Assembly (NCBI RefSeq): GCF_019059575.1
Contig: NW_024881574.1
Location: forward strand, 124,001 to 188,000
Direction: 5' to 3'
Length of the DNA: 64,000 nucleotides
Source of the DNA: Amphibalanus amphitrite
Lineage: Eukaryota; Arthropoda; Thecostraca; Balanomorpha; Balanidae
A program made the position numbers and the translations under genes. The stretch's first letter is position 1, and every line of letters starts with the position of its first letter. The notes under the pieces were generated by a model, which was not told the DNA's origin, searched no databases, and saw only the letters and a program-made list of their open reading frames with translations. This document shows positions 11,049 through 23,700 of this stretch, one piece after another.

Positions 11049-11482
11049 GACGTCAGACACTGGCACAAGCGCCAGTAACGTTTGGAAGTGTCTCATAAGA
11101 AATGCGTTAGCGAAGCGAGGACATAATTTGTTCCACCCAGCGCTGGACGTTTACGGGATTTTGATAAGATAGACAAGTTGTGCAGAAACGGCTGGAAGCT
11201 AGTTTCACATAATTATCGTGAATAACGTCAGCATTCATAGGACGAACCTTTTTCTCGTTAGGATTTCAGCATTTGACCAGCTTTCAGTTTTGAATGCTTT
11301 CAATATTTCAGCTCCGATTACTTAGATAAAAAGCGTTGAACAAAACCTTATTAGCCATTATGTAATCAGTCTCAGCAGCGTTTTCCAACTGAGCCGGGCC
11401 ATTTCTCTGATTGAGCCGCGGTCATCCCACAGGCTCGTCCGGCAGACGGCACCGCTCTGCCGTCATCCGTCCCCGTCCGTAC
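11049..11482 (-). other. Intron between COBL-like exons 3 and 4, unique part
   Basis: Unique AT-balanced sequence between the 696-bp repeats and the donor of exon 3. Together with the repeats it makes a 1,839-bp phase-0 intron (11482-9644). Nothing further recognised. Confidence 0.6.
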
Positions 11483-11601
11483 CTTGATGCGAATTTTGGC
11501 ATCGGCCATCGGGTTCTGGGGAGGCGGCTTAGTCCGTCGACTGGGAAGTTCGTTGATCTTGTTTTTCGGCACGATACGCAGAGCGGTGGTGTCCAAAGTC
11601 C
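11483..11601 (-). CDS. cobl: Cordon-bleu-like protein, identified exon 3
   Basis: A 119-bp exon with acceptor GTCATTGCAG before 11601 and donor AAG|GTACGG after 11483. It starts with two bases completing a Gly codon and ends on a codon boundary. It encodes TLDTTALRIVPKNKINELP, then a basic/proline linker (SRRTKPPPQNP) and MADAKIRIK. In COBL the same order occurs: after a KPxTPIG motif comes a strand ending in a K-rich segment, then a linker with prolines, then the strand that opens the second half of the ubiquitin-like region. The upstream splice gives PSTPIGTLDTTALRI. Phase agreement with both neighbours makes the call firm as an exon. Confidence 0.82.
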
Positions 11602-14600
11602 CTGCAATGACACGAAATTCACACGGTACCGCCAACGAAATGATACGGAGCGAGTAAATCACACCACGCCGTAGAAACAATCATACAGCGGTTATAACAA
11701 CACAGTGAACAATCTCAATTGCAGGTAACTAAACAAGTACGACAAGAGTCTGGAGTGTGCTGAAGTGTGCAAATAACCACCTAAATAACCAAAAATAGCT
11801 CAGCTGGGTCCACTCAAAGCCCACAAACCATGCCTTCTATCAGAGCCCGTGGTAACTCAGACGCGGAAACTGTTCAGCACATCACCGCATTCCCAGAGTC
11901 TCCAGTGGTCACGGTGGGGGATTAGTTCAGCTCCATGGCGTCCTCTTATCATCTAAATCCATCCAAGTAGCCCATCTGCCGGACATACGCCGCTGCATTG
12001 CCATTGTTGCAATGGGCAGTCTGCTGCAGCCGCTCAGCGCCGTCTATTCAATTAGATGCGGCTGTGAGACAGTGTAACCGCCAGTGGCGACGTTGGTAGT
12101 CCGGTTAGTGACCTCAGAAGTGCCCTGGAGTAGCCGGAGGGGTGGGGAGGGGGCGGGGGCGGTGCACGGTTCGCTGCGTCGTACTCTGAAGCTGCAGCAC
12201 TCACTGCACGGCCGGCACTCACATGACGTGGGAGCGTGTGAGGCGGCGCGTGGTGCCATCGGACATGGGAGGATGATAAGACTGATGCTCTCTAACTAGA
12301 ACTATGAGCCTCCAATGCCCATCGAGGTAATTTGGGCATAAAAAGTCCATGCAAGACGTCCCGGCCAGGATGTACGAACTATCGCACAGTTATGTAAGCA
12401 CGATCGAAATCTCCTCTCAGAACATATTCAAAAAGTATAGGAGCAGAGGCAAACTGCACCAAGACCAGATCCAAACCAAACGGAAGATACTGCGCCGTGC
12501 CCTCTGGCGGTCACAGCTCGCATGCCAGAATTGATCAGCATCCTTTCTGTCTCATCGCGCCACATTACCGCTAACCGCGCTTCAATTGGCGCAATGGCTA
12601 CCGAGGCGCCGCGGAGGGAGTCATAGGGTTCATGCAGATGACCCTGCAGTCGGACGGGGCTAGGATGATCAGTGATCAGCCCAAGGCTATAGAACTCCAG
12701 GTAAGGACACCAGCCGTTTGACCTTGAACGCCGCCGGCCGGCCGATGACGTCATTGGAGGCAAGCCGGCTCGGCGGACACATAAGGCGAATGCATAACGG
12801 AGGGGCGTTGGAACGCTGCGGGAGCGGGGGAGATATTTTAATGTGGATGCATACCACCATTGTTATGTTGATTGATTTACAGACTGCATTCTTTTAAACC
12901 TCGATGCATCCTAGGCCCATGGATGGTGCGCACAATGCACATTGTAGAAAGATCACCCCGTCCGAACACATGTTGTACTCATGGGCGTATAACCATCAGA
13001 GGTAATGCCTGAACTGAACGTAGGCAAGCATAATTGGTCTGTCATATTGTCTAGGACTATAAAATCTTAATGGAGATTATTGAGGATATGATCTCTACAT
13101 TACGGGAATTCACTAATTACTACGGCCCATAGGATAGGGGCACCCCGGAGCTGTTGTTTTACCGAATCTTGGTTTTACCATCGGTCCCAGGCAACTCCAG
13201 GGAGCTGCAGTACCCGGCGGCCAAAGCGGCCACCTCGTCGACTCGCAGGTCCTGTGGGATTCAGTGATGCTTCAGTGTTTCACCCACAGAAGCACGGGTA
13301 CCTATAGCAGTAGGATGTGGGGTTAGGTGTCTGTTCACCTCTTCCTTGTAGGTACAACGTAATACAGCGCCTGGTCCCGCCGAAGCTCGGTATCGACCGT
13401 GACTTATTCATAACTGGCGGATCCAGGAAGCGGTGTTGGACAAGCTGCGGAGGCTTACCCAAAAAAGGTTTCTCCGAATTAATTTAAAAATTCGGATTTC
13501 GATTCCTTGCGTACTGCTGTGCAGTGTGATTAACCATCATTTCCTAAGAAAAGTTGTGAAGTTTTCTTTTATCCTCCAAAAGCGATTTCGGGCGCTGCCC
13601 CGGTTGTGGGGGAAGACATTTGCCCCAAATGCCTTCCCCTGGATCCGCCAGTGGGTTGCCACACCCCGAGCTGAACTAAAAACGTCTTCAAACACCACCA
13701 GAAACCGATGGTAAGGTGAATTTATATCCAATAACTCATCTCTGTCTGCCCGCCTAAATATACTACACATGGTACGGCACCCGGCCCTGACGCAGCTTTG
13801 AGCCGATCGTGACATTTTCGGCTTTCCCGGCCTAAGCTCGATTAGAAACGTTCTCCTTCCCCACCCGATTGCTGATTTCAATTAAAATTCAATACCTCAT
13901 CTCTGTCTGCCCGCCCATAACTCATTCATTGCACACCGTTCAGCGCCCGGCCCCGCCAGAAGTATCCTAGCGCGCTGAGCAGTTGCCTCCAGCCGCGTCA
14001 TCCCGAGGCCCCGCGCGGCCCATAACTGAATACATTGCGCGAATAGCCGTGTCGCCCCCCTGGATCAGCCACTCAGACTTTCCGTCTCTCGATGGCATAA
14101 ACTTGTCTGATGGACTGACGGATGATATGACCGATGGCAAGGTTATGACACTTGCCTCGCCAATTGACCCTATACTCATAGCCCGAGGCTAGTGCAATGG
14201 AGTGGAGTGGCAGAGCGGTGGAGAGGAGTGTAAACTCCCAACAGGGGAGTTATGCGAGACACCCAGCGCACGTAGCTAGCGGCAATACCAGAGAAGGGCC
14301 TCTTGTGAGAAGGTCGAGGGCCCCTCAGAACAACGAACAAAGTCGCCAGACGCAGTCACCTCTCTACGACGGAGGCATCAATGGCCGGCGTCAGTCCGGG
14401 CATGATGGAGTGGTGTGACGTCACCACACTCACTGACATAACCCCAGGAATGACGTAATCCGACTCTGAATCCATTGGACGAAAACAGCGTCCAATCGAA
14501 GCCGGTCCCTCAAAACGCATCAGAACCGAAAAATGAACGGCTCAGCGCGAGTAAAAATCATAAGCTCCCCGTTCACTAAAATACAAGTGGCGACAGGTGT

Positions 14601-14794
14601 CCGATAAGCGACTTTTACACCCAAGACCAAACCGCTGTAGAGGTTTAAATCTAATCCAAGGTCGTCATCGTACCATCTAGGTCTACCCAACCGCACTTCT
14701 GTTTACCCAAATCGTATACAACACCATATCAGGTGTCCTACCGAGTAGCGCACGAACAGCAGTGGCTTTGGGTGGTGTATGCTTCATTACATAC
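11602..14794 (-). other. Intron between COBL-like exons 2 and 3 (3.2 kb)
   Basis: Phase-1 intron. It contains degenerate repeat-like blocks sharing a CTCATCTCTGTCTGCCCGCC word (about 13735-13755 and 13895-13915), followed in each case by a related segment; this looks like two decayed copies of one repeat. GC-rich stretches at 12100-12260 and 12700-12830 have no exon-like borders. The several open frames of 60-114 codons here lack splice context and family features. Confidence 0.5.
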
Positions 14795-14922
14795 CGATCG
14801 GTGTGCTGGGCTTGTAGCTGAGGCAGCTGTGGCTGCGGTCCGAGATGACCTGGATCACGTGACCGCCCGGACTGATCTTATTGGCTGTGGCCACCTGGAT
14901 CAGCAGGTCCATCATGGGCGTC
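14795..14922 (-). CDS. cobl: Cordon-bleu-like protein, identified exon 2
   Basis: A 128-bp exon with acceptor CTCTCCCGCAG before 14922 and donor ATCG|GTATGT after 14795. It starts with one base and ends with one base of a codon, matching both neighbours. It encodes TPMMDLLIQVATANKISPG, then GHVIQVISDRSHSCLSYKPS and TPI. The MMDLL helix start, the loop rich in Asn/Pro/Ser and the KP.TPIG end are the diagnostic path of the COBL ubiquitin-like domain. Immediately upstream in the intron lies an array of AGGTCA half-sites (14945-15110). Confidence 0.87.
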
Positions 14923-14944
14923 CTGCGGGAGAGGGGAAGACATA

Positions 14945-15110
14945 CAGGTCAACGAAAGGTCATAAGAGGTCAGTGGGAGATCACAGGTCAGTGGGAAGTC
15001 ACAGAGATCAGTACCACAGGTCGGTCAAAGAGGTCACAAAGGTTGGTACAACAGGTCAGAAACAGGTCACAGAGGTCAACGACACAGGTCAGCAGGAAGT
15101 CACAGAGAAC
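14945..15110 (+). promoter_or_regulatory. Cluster of AGGTCA half-sites in intron next to COBL-like exon 2
   Basis: Nine exact AGGTCA words plus variants (AGGTCG, AAGTCA, AGATCA) in about 165 bp, all on the plus strand. Spacings include direct repeats with 5, 4, 5, 3 and 7 intervening bases. By chance a given hexamer is expected about 0.04 times on one strand in this length. Direct repeats of AGGTCA with 3-5 bp spacing are the classic binding form for RXR-type nuclear receptor heterodimers. The array may equally be a decayed short tandem repeat; function is inference. Confidence 0.5.
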
Positions 15111-17341
15111 GTAAGCAACATATGTCTATTGGGCCTCAAATGCACCCCATACCAATGATGTATGTCATACAATATTCGGTGCGTGAAGTATCAGTGCAAA
15201 GGAACCACCACAAGCGTTCACTAATGCGGCCACAGTCCACACAGCCTTCCTCATTGGAGCAAACAGTCCCCTCCGCACACAACGCTGCGTTTTCCTCTAC
15301 AGCTTCACAACGGTTGTAGGTATTTGTAGAAATGAACAAGACCACTCCATTGATTTTCCCACAGTCTGTCGACAACTGGTAGCGGACGATACTATCGCAA
15401 CGTAATAGCCAGAGATTTGGGATTATTTGGATTGCTGGTTTTAGTCGCTTACAGAAAACTCACAGGTGGACAGCTTAAAAGCGTAAATCATTTTTACGCG
15501 ACGTATCCACCCCGTAAACGTCCAAAAGTAAACGTGAAATGTTGCACCACAGTTGGGTCACATTTACAGAAAGCGCGGCACAAAAAAATAGCATGACCCT
15601 TACTGGCGACAAGAAACCTTTTAACACCGTCTTAGAAAGACACAAATATCGATGTGATATTGACTAGGGTCACATGCATTGGGAGCATGAACTTTTCGTA
15701 TGCCACGGTTCGGTCCAACAGATTCTCCATGCCCCACCTGGAGTTCAGCACCCAGTTCTCGATTTTCCAATCTTGCGCCGTTTCAGTCCTCGGTACAGCA
15801 GTCCAGCTCCGGCGCCCAGTTGCACGTGTTCCAATACGCTCCGGCGGCCAGTCCTCGGTGCCTCAATCCCGCTCTGGCGCCCAGGCCTGTGTGTTCCATT
15901 CCGTCCCAGGCGCCCAGTCCTCGGTGCCCCAGTGACCGTGTGCCGCCAGCCCGCCCCGTCTCTTGGACGGAGGGCAGTGACCTCGGCCGGCGCCCCACGC
16001 GGTACCACGCCGTCCGACCGCCGTTCGGTCGGCCATCCATACTGAGCAGCCGGACCAGGGCCGGACCGGTCTATATAGCCCAACGCAGGAGCCGTAAAAC
16101 GCTATGGACCGATATACATACGGGAGATGACCTGGGTCGGCGTGGGACCAACAGAAGCGCGAAGGCAATACGGATTACTGATACATATTGTAGATGTACG
16201 AGACCAGCCACAAAGCCGAGAGCCGAGAGACAGTGTCGACAGACTAGAGTACGAACAAAGACGGGGCTAACGACATCAAGAAAGATAAAGACCAACAAGA
16301 GGTATCGCCGACGAACATTGAACAAGAGCATCGTATGGCCTGCGACAAGACCAGAGAGGCGACGGCGACCGGCACGGGCCTCAGTGGCAACACACATCGC
16401 CACCAGCCCCACTGACCCAGAAACGGTGCAGGTGCGGAGGCGACTCCGTTCTGATGCAGTCGGTAACGCGTCAGGCATGCCTCGTTAGCATACTTGGAAG
16501 GCAGGACTGGAGAATTCGGTTAGGGTCACATGCCTGCCAAAGTGACGACAGCCGGACCATAGATCAGGCGCGTATGTACAACGCCGCTCTTCAAGGCATC
16601 TGTCCAATGCGTAAGCCAAATACCTACATTACTTTCACAATCGCGCTCATTTTCAAGTTGCCGCACATATTCTGTCTCTATTGCAACGAATGAAAATTGC
16701 TCAGTTTGTGTAATCATAGCAGTTTTTCTTTCGGCACTCTCGGAATCTTGCACTCTGTCGATTCATCGTCCAAGTTCACCGAACATCGAGCTCCCCGTCC
16801 AGTCACCGAGCGGACATAGCGCTACTAACGCTCTGAGCACGACATTCAGCAGAGGGCCTGCCGGGCTCCCACGCTGTCGGCACTTCCCGCGACAAACGTC
16901 TCACACGCCGCACGGCTCGGCACTCACGACCGGCGCGCCGCACTGCACGACAATGACAATGACACTGACGCCGCAGCGCGTGGTATCCGCATCCTGATCA
17001 TAGCAACGAGTGGAGACAACCAACTACAGCCTGATAGGGTAGGTGCACACTGCACAGATCTTCAATTCATCGCTTTTGGTCAAATTGTCGAGGTTCATAT
17101 GACACAAAAGGATAACATCAGCTCTTCCACACTTTTGCAACACAGTACTTAAACAGTACTTACTGTAGATGCCGCAGGTAATCTTGAACTAGCTGTCGAA
17201 AACCCCACTGATTAGTCCATCGTCAGTAGTAGCTAGTCACTCGGTGCATGGGCGCATAGAACGACCCATATGTCGATGCACCTTGGAAACTTAACAGACA
17301 AACAATGATCACTCAAAACTCGCCCGTTACCCGGTACTCAC
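15111..17341 (-). other. Intron between COBL-like exons 1 and 2
   Basis: Phase-2 intron of 2,419 bp (17341-14923). At about 15780-15935 there is an imperfect minisatellite of roughly 60 bp (GCGCCCAGTCCTCGGTGCC-like units) that generates a long plus-strand frame of 262 codons (15700-16488). That frame is rich in Arg/Ser/Pro and lacks any domain, so it is not called. The rest is unremarkable. Confidence 0.5.
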
Positions 17342-17512
17342 CCTCTATCGACGTTCATCCGGCAGTGTCGCCCGTCGGGCAGCAGCACGCTGAGGCTCAT
17401 CTGTCCGGTCAGCATGTCAGCCGGCGTGTCCTCAGTGACGGCATGGGCCGGCACCTGGGGGGCGCCGGAACGCCGCAGCGGCGGCGGCGCCATCAGCCGA
17501 GAAAAGTCCGGT
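17342..17512 (-). CDS. cobl: Cordon-bleu-like protein, identified exon 1 (first visible exon)
   Basis: A 171-bp exon with acceptor CCGACAG before 17512 and donor AGAGG|GTGAGT after 17342. It encodes a proline/arginine-rich stretch (MAPPPLRRSGAPQVP), a linker with TEDTPADM, then the first strand pair of the ubiquitin-like region, MSLSVLLPDGRHCRMNVDRG. The splice to exon 2 reads NVDRGTPMMDLL. An ATG at 17493 could serve as the start if the exon is 5'-terminal, because the frame upstream in the exon is also open (PDFSRL); the acceptor suggests at least one upstream exon. Proline-rich N-termini before this domain are usual in COBL. A 130-base pyrimidine-rich tract (minus strand) lies upstream. 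Confidence 0.8.
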
Positions 17513-17619
17513 CTGTCGGCGGAGAGAGGGGAGAGGTCAGAGACAGGGGAAGAGAAGAGGGACAGTTATAGGCAAATAGGAGAATAGGGACAGGGACAGG
17601 TGGACACTGGACGTGGACA

Positions 17620-17775
17620 GTTACAGGGAGAGGCGAAGGGTAGCGAAGGAAGGAGACTAAAAAAGAAACAAGAAAAGGGATAAAAAGAAAAGGAGAGCGA
17701 GAGGGAGGAAGGGAGGGAAGGAGGGAGGAAGAGAGAAAGAGAGGGAGAGAAGGGAGAGTAGAAGAGGGACGAGAT
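17620..17775 (+). repeat. Polypurine tract (GGGA/GAAA-rich)
   Basis: About 150 bases almost free of pyrimidines on the plus strand, with GGGAGG, GGAAG and GAGAGAGA runs. On the minus, gene-sense strand it is a long pyrimidine tract about 110 bases upstream of the COBL-like exon 1 acceptor. Mirror-type purine tracts can form triplex DNA; here it may simply be low-complexity sequence. Confidence 0.6.
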
Positions 17776-20700
17776 GGAATGACACACAAACATGCACATA
17801 AAACAAGAGACATCAGACGACCAAAAACCCCGGGGCCGGCTGAGGGCCTTCGAGCTCGAACTGACGCATACACAGACTACTGGTGGTAGGGACACGTTGT
17901 TTTGTTTTGTCTGGTGGCCAAGTGATTTCGTTCTGGACTTCCCACTATTGGACACGCGATCGGTATACCTACTAGACTACTTCTATACCGACTGATGAAA
18001 TAACCCAGATGGGAGAAAACCGCCACGACGGAGAAAGACGGAGAAAAACGGTGAATGACAGAGAAAGTCCACTGCCGTCGAAAAACCAGCGACGTCTTTA
18101 ATGACCTTTCACCCTGCATGACGTAAACAAAACTACTTTATACGAGTTTCCGCAACAAACTTCCCCTAAACCCCGCATTCTTTGATCGCATGTGTTTCTA
18201 CTCCACTGGCTAACTCGACACGAAAAAGCGTGCTCAGCCGAGCGACCACAACATCATTCGAAGGAGGCCCTAATCCCCATCAAGGCCATCCAGCGATCAT
18301 GTGACGTCCGGAGAGCCCTCAGACAGCGACAGGTATCTGAGAGGCCCCGGCGTCACCCCCACACACCGCACGAGCTGAGGCGCCGCACACACGCCATCGT
18401 TCTCGTGCGATCGTGAGACGGCGCGAAGACTAGCATCACTTCAAGTGATGCTAGTCTTCGGCAGTCCAGTCATCTCAAACCACCTGCCAACTCCTTGCTA
18501 CTGATTCGCTTGATGCCACTGGAGTCTCGATGGCGATGCTCTTGACGACACTGTTGCCAGCTCAGCTACCAACCAACCTACGCTGAAGCCTGAACTCGTC
18601 TAATCAGCCAGCCCATACCGTTCACCTCCACAGCAGCACGTTCCAATTTGCACCCCGCGGTGTTCAAGGGGACGCATCCGTCTCCATGGCTCGCCCTGAA
18701 GCAAGGATCAATCAGCTACCAGCTGAGCTGGCCGCGGCGGTGGGGATCGGGCCATATAAAGCCTCACGACCGAAAGGATCGGGAGAGACGGTGGATACAG
18801 TCGTCAAACGATCGGGATGATAGGGGATCGAGGCAGACGGACGGACAAGACAGTCGGAGACGAGGCAGACGACGGGAGATGGCGTCCCCGGGCGGTGACG
18901 GGTGCTGACGGGTGGTGACGGGAGGACAATGTCCGCCTGTCTCCGGAGCCGCCCCGGCGACAGGTAAACAACCCAGCCACCGACAACAGTCGACTGGGAG
19001 TGGAGGAGAGCGAGAGGGAAAGAATATGGAACTGGAAAACATACGGTTAACTGTTAGGGAATGTATGTTAATGGGACCGTCGGAATTACCGGGCTAGAGG
19101 AAAAGGAAAATCTGAGCGGGAAAGTTCACCGACCTGCACTAACAGTAGCAATCTGTTAAAACCTACAATGAACAGCCCGAAAAGTGAAGTTACAGTCAGT
19201 CAGAAGAAAATAATCCTCCCACTCAAAGAAATCACAAAGCAGCTCTTCCATCTTTTCCGACTCGATCACTAGTAATCCTGAAGGGCATTTCCCATTTTCA
19301 GAATCCTCGCCTCGCACACCCACCCGGCGAGCGACTGCCAAGCCCGGGCCGATCGCTCACCCAACCTCCCTGTACGGACCTCAGAGAGGAATCGAGCCCG
19401 GGACGATGCCGGCGGGGGGCGGCGCCATCGCCGCCACGCGGCAATCATGGTGAGCCGGCGGCGATCCCGCCGCGCTAGTGAGAGAGTTGCGTCAGAGGCG
19501 GGCGTCGTCGCACGGTCGTATAGTTATGAGGCAGTGGACCGGTGGTGGCCGTCGCACAGCCGACCTGATCCCACTCACATCACGACAAAAACAGACCTAC
19601 CGCCGCTGGGCGCCGGTCACCGGCCAGGTCAAAAACAGGCGGCTTTCTCACTCGGTCATCGTATCTTACACCGGTCTCCGGCCTCAGCGACCGACTCAGC
19701 GCGGCTCAGAGAAGCCGACAACTCACACCACGACTCACACGCCTCACACCTGACCAGCGGCATTACCCACAACTCATGCACCCCGCGCGGCAGCTGAAAG
19801 GCAGCTAACTGGCCCCTGCAGAGACGCGATGTCGAGCCCTCGACCACACATTGGTCTCTGGCTCTTGACAAACCTAGGCAGTGCGCATTGGGAGCACTGG
19901 GCTACCCAGACCGTCGTCAGCCGGCGAGGGACTGAGACAGTGCCGATGCGGGCCAATGTTTCCGGTGCCAGCTGCGCCTGAGGGCGGCTCGAGGTCAGCC
20001 CCAAGGTCACAGAGAAGGGCCGTCCGACGGTAGAGCGACAGTGACACTGCAGTAGCAGACTGGTGAGCAGAAGTGACGACCATCTATAACCATCAGGGTG
20101 ACCGGGTGGATAATCCAGTCAGGGACATCTCGCTCCTCAGTCCTCACTCCTCAGTGACCCAGTTGGCAGCAGCCATGCAGAAGCGTGTGTCGAGACTGCT
20201 GATTTTATTCCAATACTCTCTCAACCATACAAAGACATGTCGTCCAACGACGCATCAGTCTGTTATTTCGCCATATGGATGCAGGTAGACATTGCACACG
20301 GCGCGGTCCGGCTGCCTGCCGTTTCGGGTCGCTGGGCAGACGTGTGGGTCCGGCCAATGCCATGCAAATGGGGCCCGGTCCGGTGCCGTTACTAGTTATG
20401 CAGAATGGCGGTCAGCGTCACGGCCGTCGATAGGAAAAAAAATCAGCCTAGCGGTCCCAAGTATCCCGTTTGCATTGACGTCTATCGACGAGACACACTA
20501 CACTTCATGACGAGACGTTCGGCAGCTAACAGAGAAAAGTGCCCGGAAAATCATCAACGACATGATCAAAGCCAGTTGATAGAAATCGGTCGGCACGAAT
20601 CAGTTCTGCACATCAAGCGGAAGCTCTCTGCTACAGGGTACCAGCCCCGGTATTTACTCTGATCAAAGCATCACAGAGAAACTCGATAGATACCAGCCGG

Positions 20701-23700
20701 TTCCAGCCTCGCGTGCACCAAGGAGACAGAGAGACCCGCAGCGCTGCACGGAGACCCGCAGCTCTGCACGGATGAGCTGTGGCCGGTCTGGCAGCTAATG
20801 AGGCGCCTGGAGCCCTCAGCCACGCCGAGAGGCAGTGCACGCCGTGCCTGAGCTGCCTCTCACTGAAAGGGACAGGCACCAGAGCACAACAAGCCTCTAC
20901 TCATAGAAGAAACAGGACCTAAGGTAGATGTAATTTAACACATGGCAACTACAATGGCACCTATGGCATAAGCATACTTCATAGGTTGTCAGGCTCAAAA
21001 CTTTCTCGTTATGTCCCAGCGTCCGATAGCAGCAGCTGCCAAATCCAATATGGCCGATCGAGCTGTTATGGTCGCGTGCGATCGTAAGAAAACAGTTGCT
21101 TCTTTAGCGGACAGCGGTATAACCGATCGCGGTGGCGGAGAGGCAAAACACCGTAGGTGCACGGATGCGTCGTGCGACTCCGGGAGGCCACACGTGGAGT
21201 CTCCGCCGGAGGATTAGACCCGATGGCTAAATAATATTCTGACACTGGGGGATGCTCACGCGTGTTGTGGGGAGTTCCCGGATGGTGGAGTCATCTTAGG
21301 TTGGCCAGTCAAAGGCCATACTTGCATACACACTGCCGTTTGCTGTTCATGATGTAAATTCTGGAACGAAGCGAATTAGAACGGAGAGGAGCAGGACGGG
21401 CAGAAAAGACGCGGGACGGGACGGAATGGGACAGCCGGACACAGATGGACCCAAAACCCCGAGGAACAGCGGGAATTCTCGACAGCGCCGGATAAGGGAC
21501 ATAAATTTACACGACAAAGACGACGTCTAATTTTCAGATGATTATAAGCGACAACGAGCTTTGCTAGACTAAAACGTTTCCATCCAGCGCCCCAAGCAGG
21601 CCGCGTTCTCAATCCCACAGATGTAATGGTCAGAGAGTGGACCCCAGACTGTGCTCGTGAAAACCTCACCGGGAGCTGAGAGCACTAAACGATACGACCA
21701 CTAATACACGTCTTCAGTGAATGATAGCGAAATGATTGGGCGAAGAGCGAACGAATGAATGGCCAGGATATTTACCCACCGGAAGACGAAATTAGAGGCT
21801 CTTCGCTTTCGTCGCATCCGCAAACCATTTATATTCCAGTGAGCGCAAACAGCACAGACGATTGAACAGAATCAGCGCCAAGCTCGGTCACAGTTCATTG
21901 AACCAGACGAAGACTCTAGGTCAAACACTGTCACATGAAGTCCATCCAACAATGTATGCCACCATCTAGTGTCGAAATTCGCACCTCACGTGAATTCTTT
22001 CACGCGAAATTAGAACAACACGTTGTCCTATTTGCAGCGTGAAGGTCGTTACTCGTTGCCTCATAACTCATAGTGTTGAGGCGTCAAGTCGTCAAGCCTC
22101 TCATCCAGGGTCGGTCTTTGGGATAAGCTCCAGAGGCCCTCAGCCAAGGGACAGTCGAGCCGAAACAAATCCGGTGAGGCCACGGTTCCCATCCCTCACC
22201 GCCGAGGCGGAACGGGACGGGACAGACCGGACACATTGCACCACCGAGCCGTCAGTCTCAGTCGGCCCAGCCGCGGAGCCAGGCAAGGTCGGCAGTGCGG
22301 ATTATCCGCCGCTCCTCCCGACCTGCAGAACTGAGAGCCGAGCTAAGAAACCAGCTGAGGAGATCTGCACTCCCGCCCACCAGCAGCGCACCAGCGCATA
22401 CCACCTGAGCTAAAAACACCACCCGGCCGCCGCTGCCGCGCCTGAAACTCACGCACACGCCCACAGCTCGCCCCAGACCGCACGACAACCCAGTGCGCTA
22501 GCCAGCTGAGGCTGAAGCAACGCCGGCAGCGCACTGAAGCTACGTTGAGCTCCGTGCACCGCGCGTGCACCGACCACCGTGCGCGTGATCGGGCCGGTCG
22601 TTGGCACAGCGGAGGTAGCCGGCGAGACAGCCGCACCGACCTGCCCCCGGCTGCGTGACGCTCATTTCCATTTGGAAATGGTCGCTCGTGATCGACGCCA
22701 TTGCGCCGAGCGCGCGCTGCCGGCCGCTGCTGGGTCACGACCTCACGCGCAGCCCGGCGGCAGCGGCAGTGGCGGCGGTAAAGAAGGGAACCTCAGCGGG
22801 CTATCGAGAGCTTACTACTTCACCGAAGCTATGAAGATCGAGCCCCACAGTGGGACCTTCGTGCCAGTGGAACGAAATGACGCTCTCGGGTTATGACATT
22901 CATGCGTGCTGGAGCGATTTGCATAAGTAGCGAGGTTCTTGGCTAAGATTGCAGCTTACCATAAATGGGTACATTAACTGTCTTAAATGTCCTTGACAAT
23001 GCTAAGCATAACGTTTGAACATGACATGCTTAAATCTGACGACATGCACCAAAACTCGACACGGTCTGCGATGCGCAGTCCGCAGAGGCAGTTGCACGGA
23101 AATCCCCAGACTACCTTCAAATAAATCTGTCGGAATCTCAAATGCGATCTTAGTGCATTACCCAGATAACCACATCGAGCTGGAAACTGCGCAGCTTCCT
23201 AACATAGACGGCAGCAGCACTAAAAGCTGCTCAAAAGATACCAGCAGAATCGAGCCCGATTCAGCCTAATAAGGACTAATTTCACTGGTTTCAAGCGTTC
23301 GCGTCATTATACCGCAACGATGGACGGGAGGCCCGCTAGTCTTTCTACTGTCGCTGGGTCACCCTCCTGGACCGCGATGTCACTGGCTGAGACGAGACGC
23401 CGCATGGCCCAGTTCCAGTGGGCAGTGACAAGCTATGAGGCCAAGACCTCTGCCGCCTCGCCTGCCCGACGGCTGAATTTCAAGCCGGCCTGTCATCAGC
23501 CAGCCGGCAATCTTAGGGTGCGTGTAAACAAAGTTATTATCGGCTGACCAAATTAACCTGCGGCGCTGTCCACCAGAACGGTTGCTATTAACGTGCGTGG
23601 CTAGTTATACAGGAGAGCTAAGAGCCCCGCCCCGCCACACCTTCTCTAGTTCAGTCCATCATTTCCAGTCACAGTTTCCCTCCCACTTCCATCCCAGTCT

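Noticed and set aside
15700-16488. 262-codon plus-strand frame
   Set aside because: It lies in an intron of the opposite-strand COBL-like gene, overlaps an imperfect minisatellite and is of Arg/Ser/Pro composition with no recognisable features.
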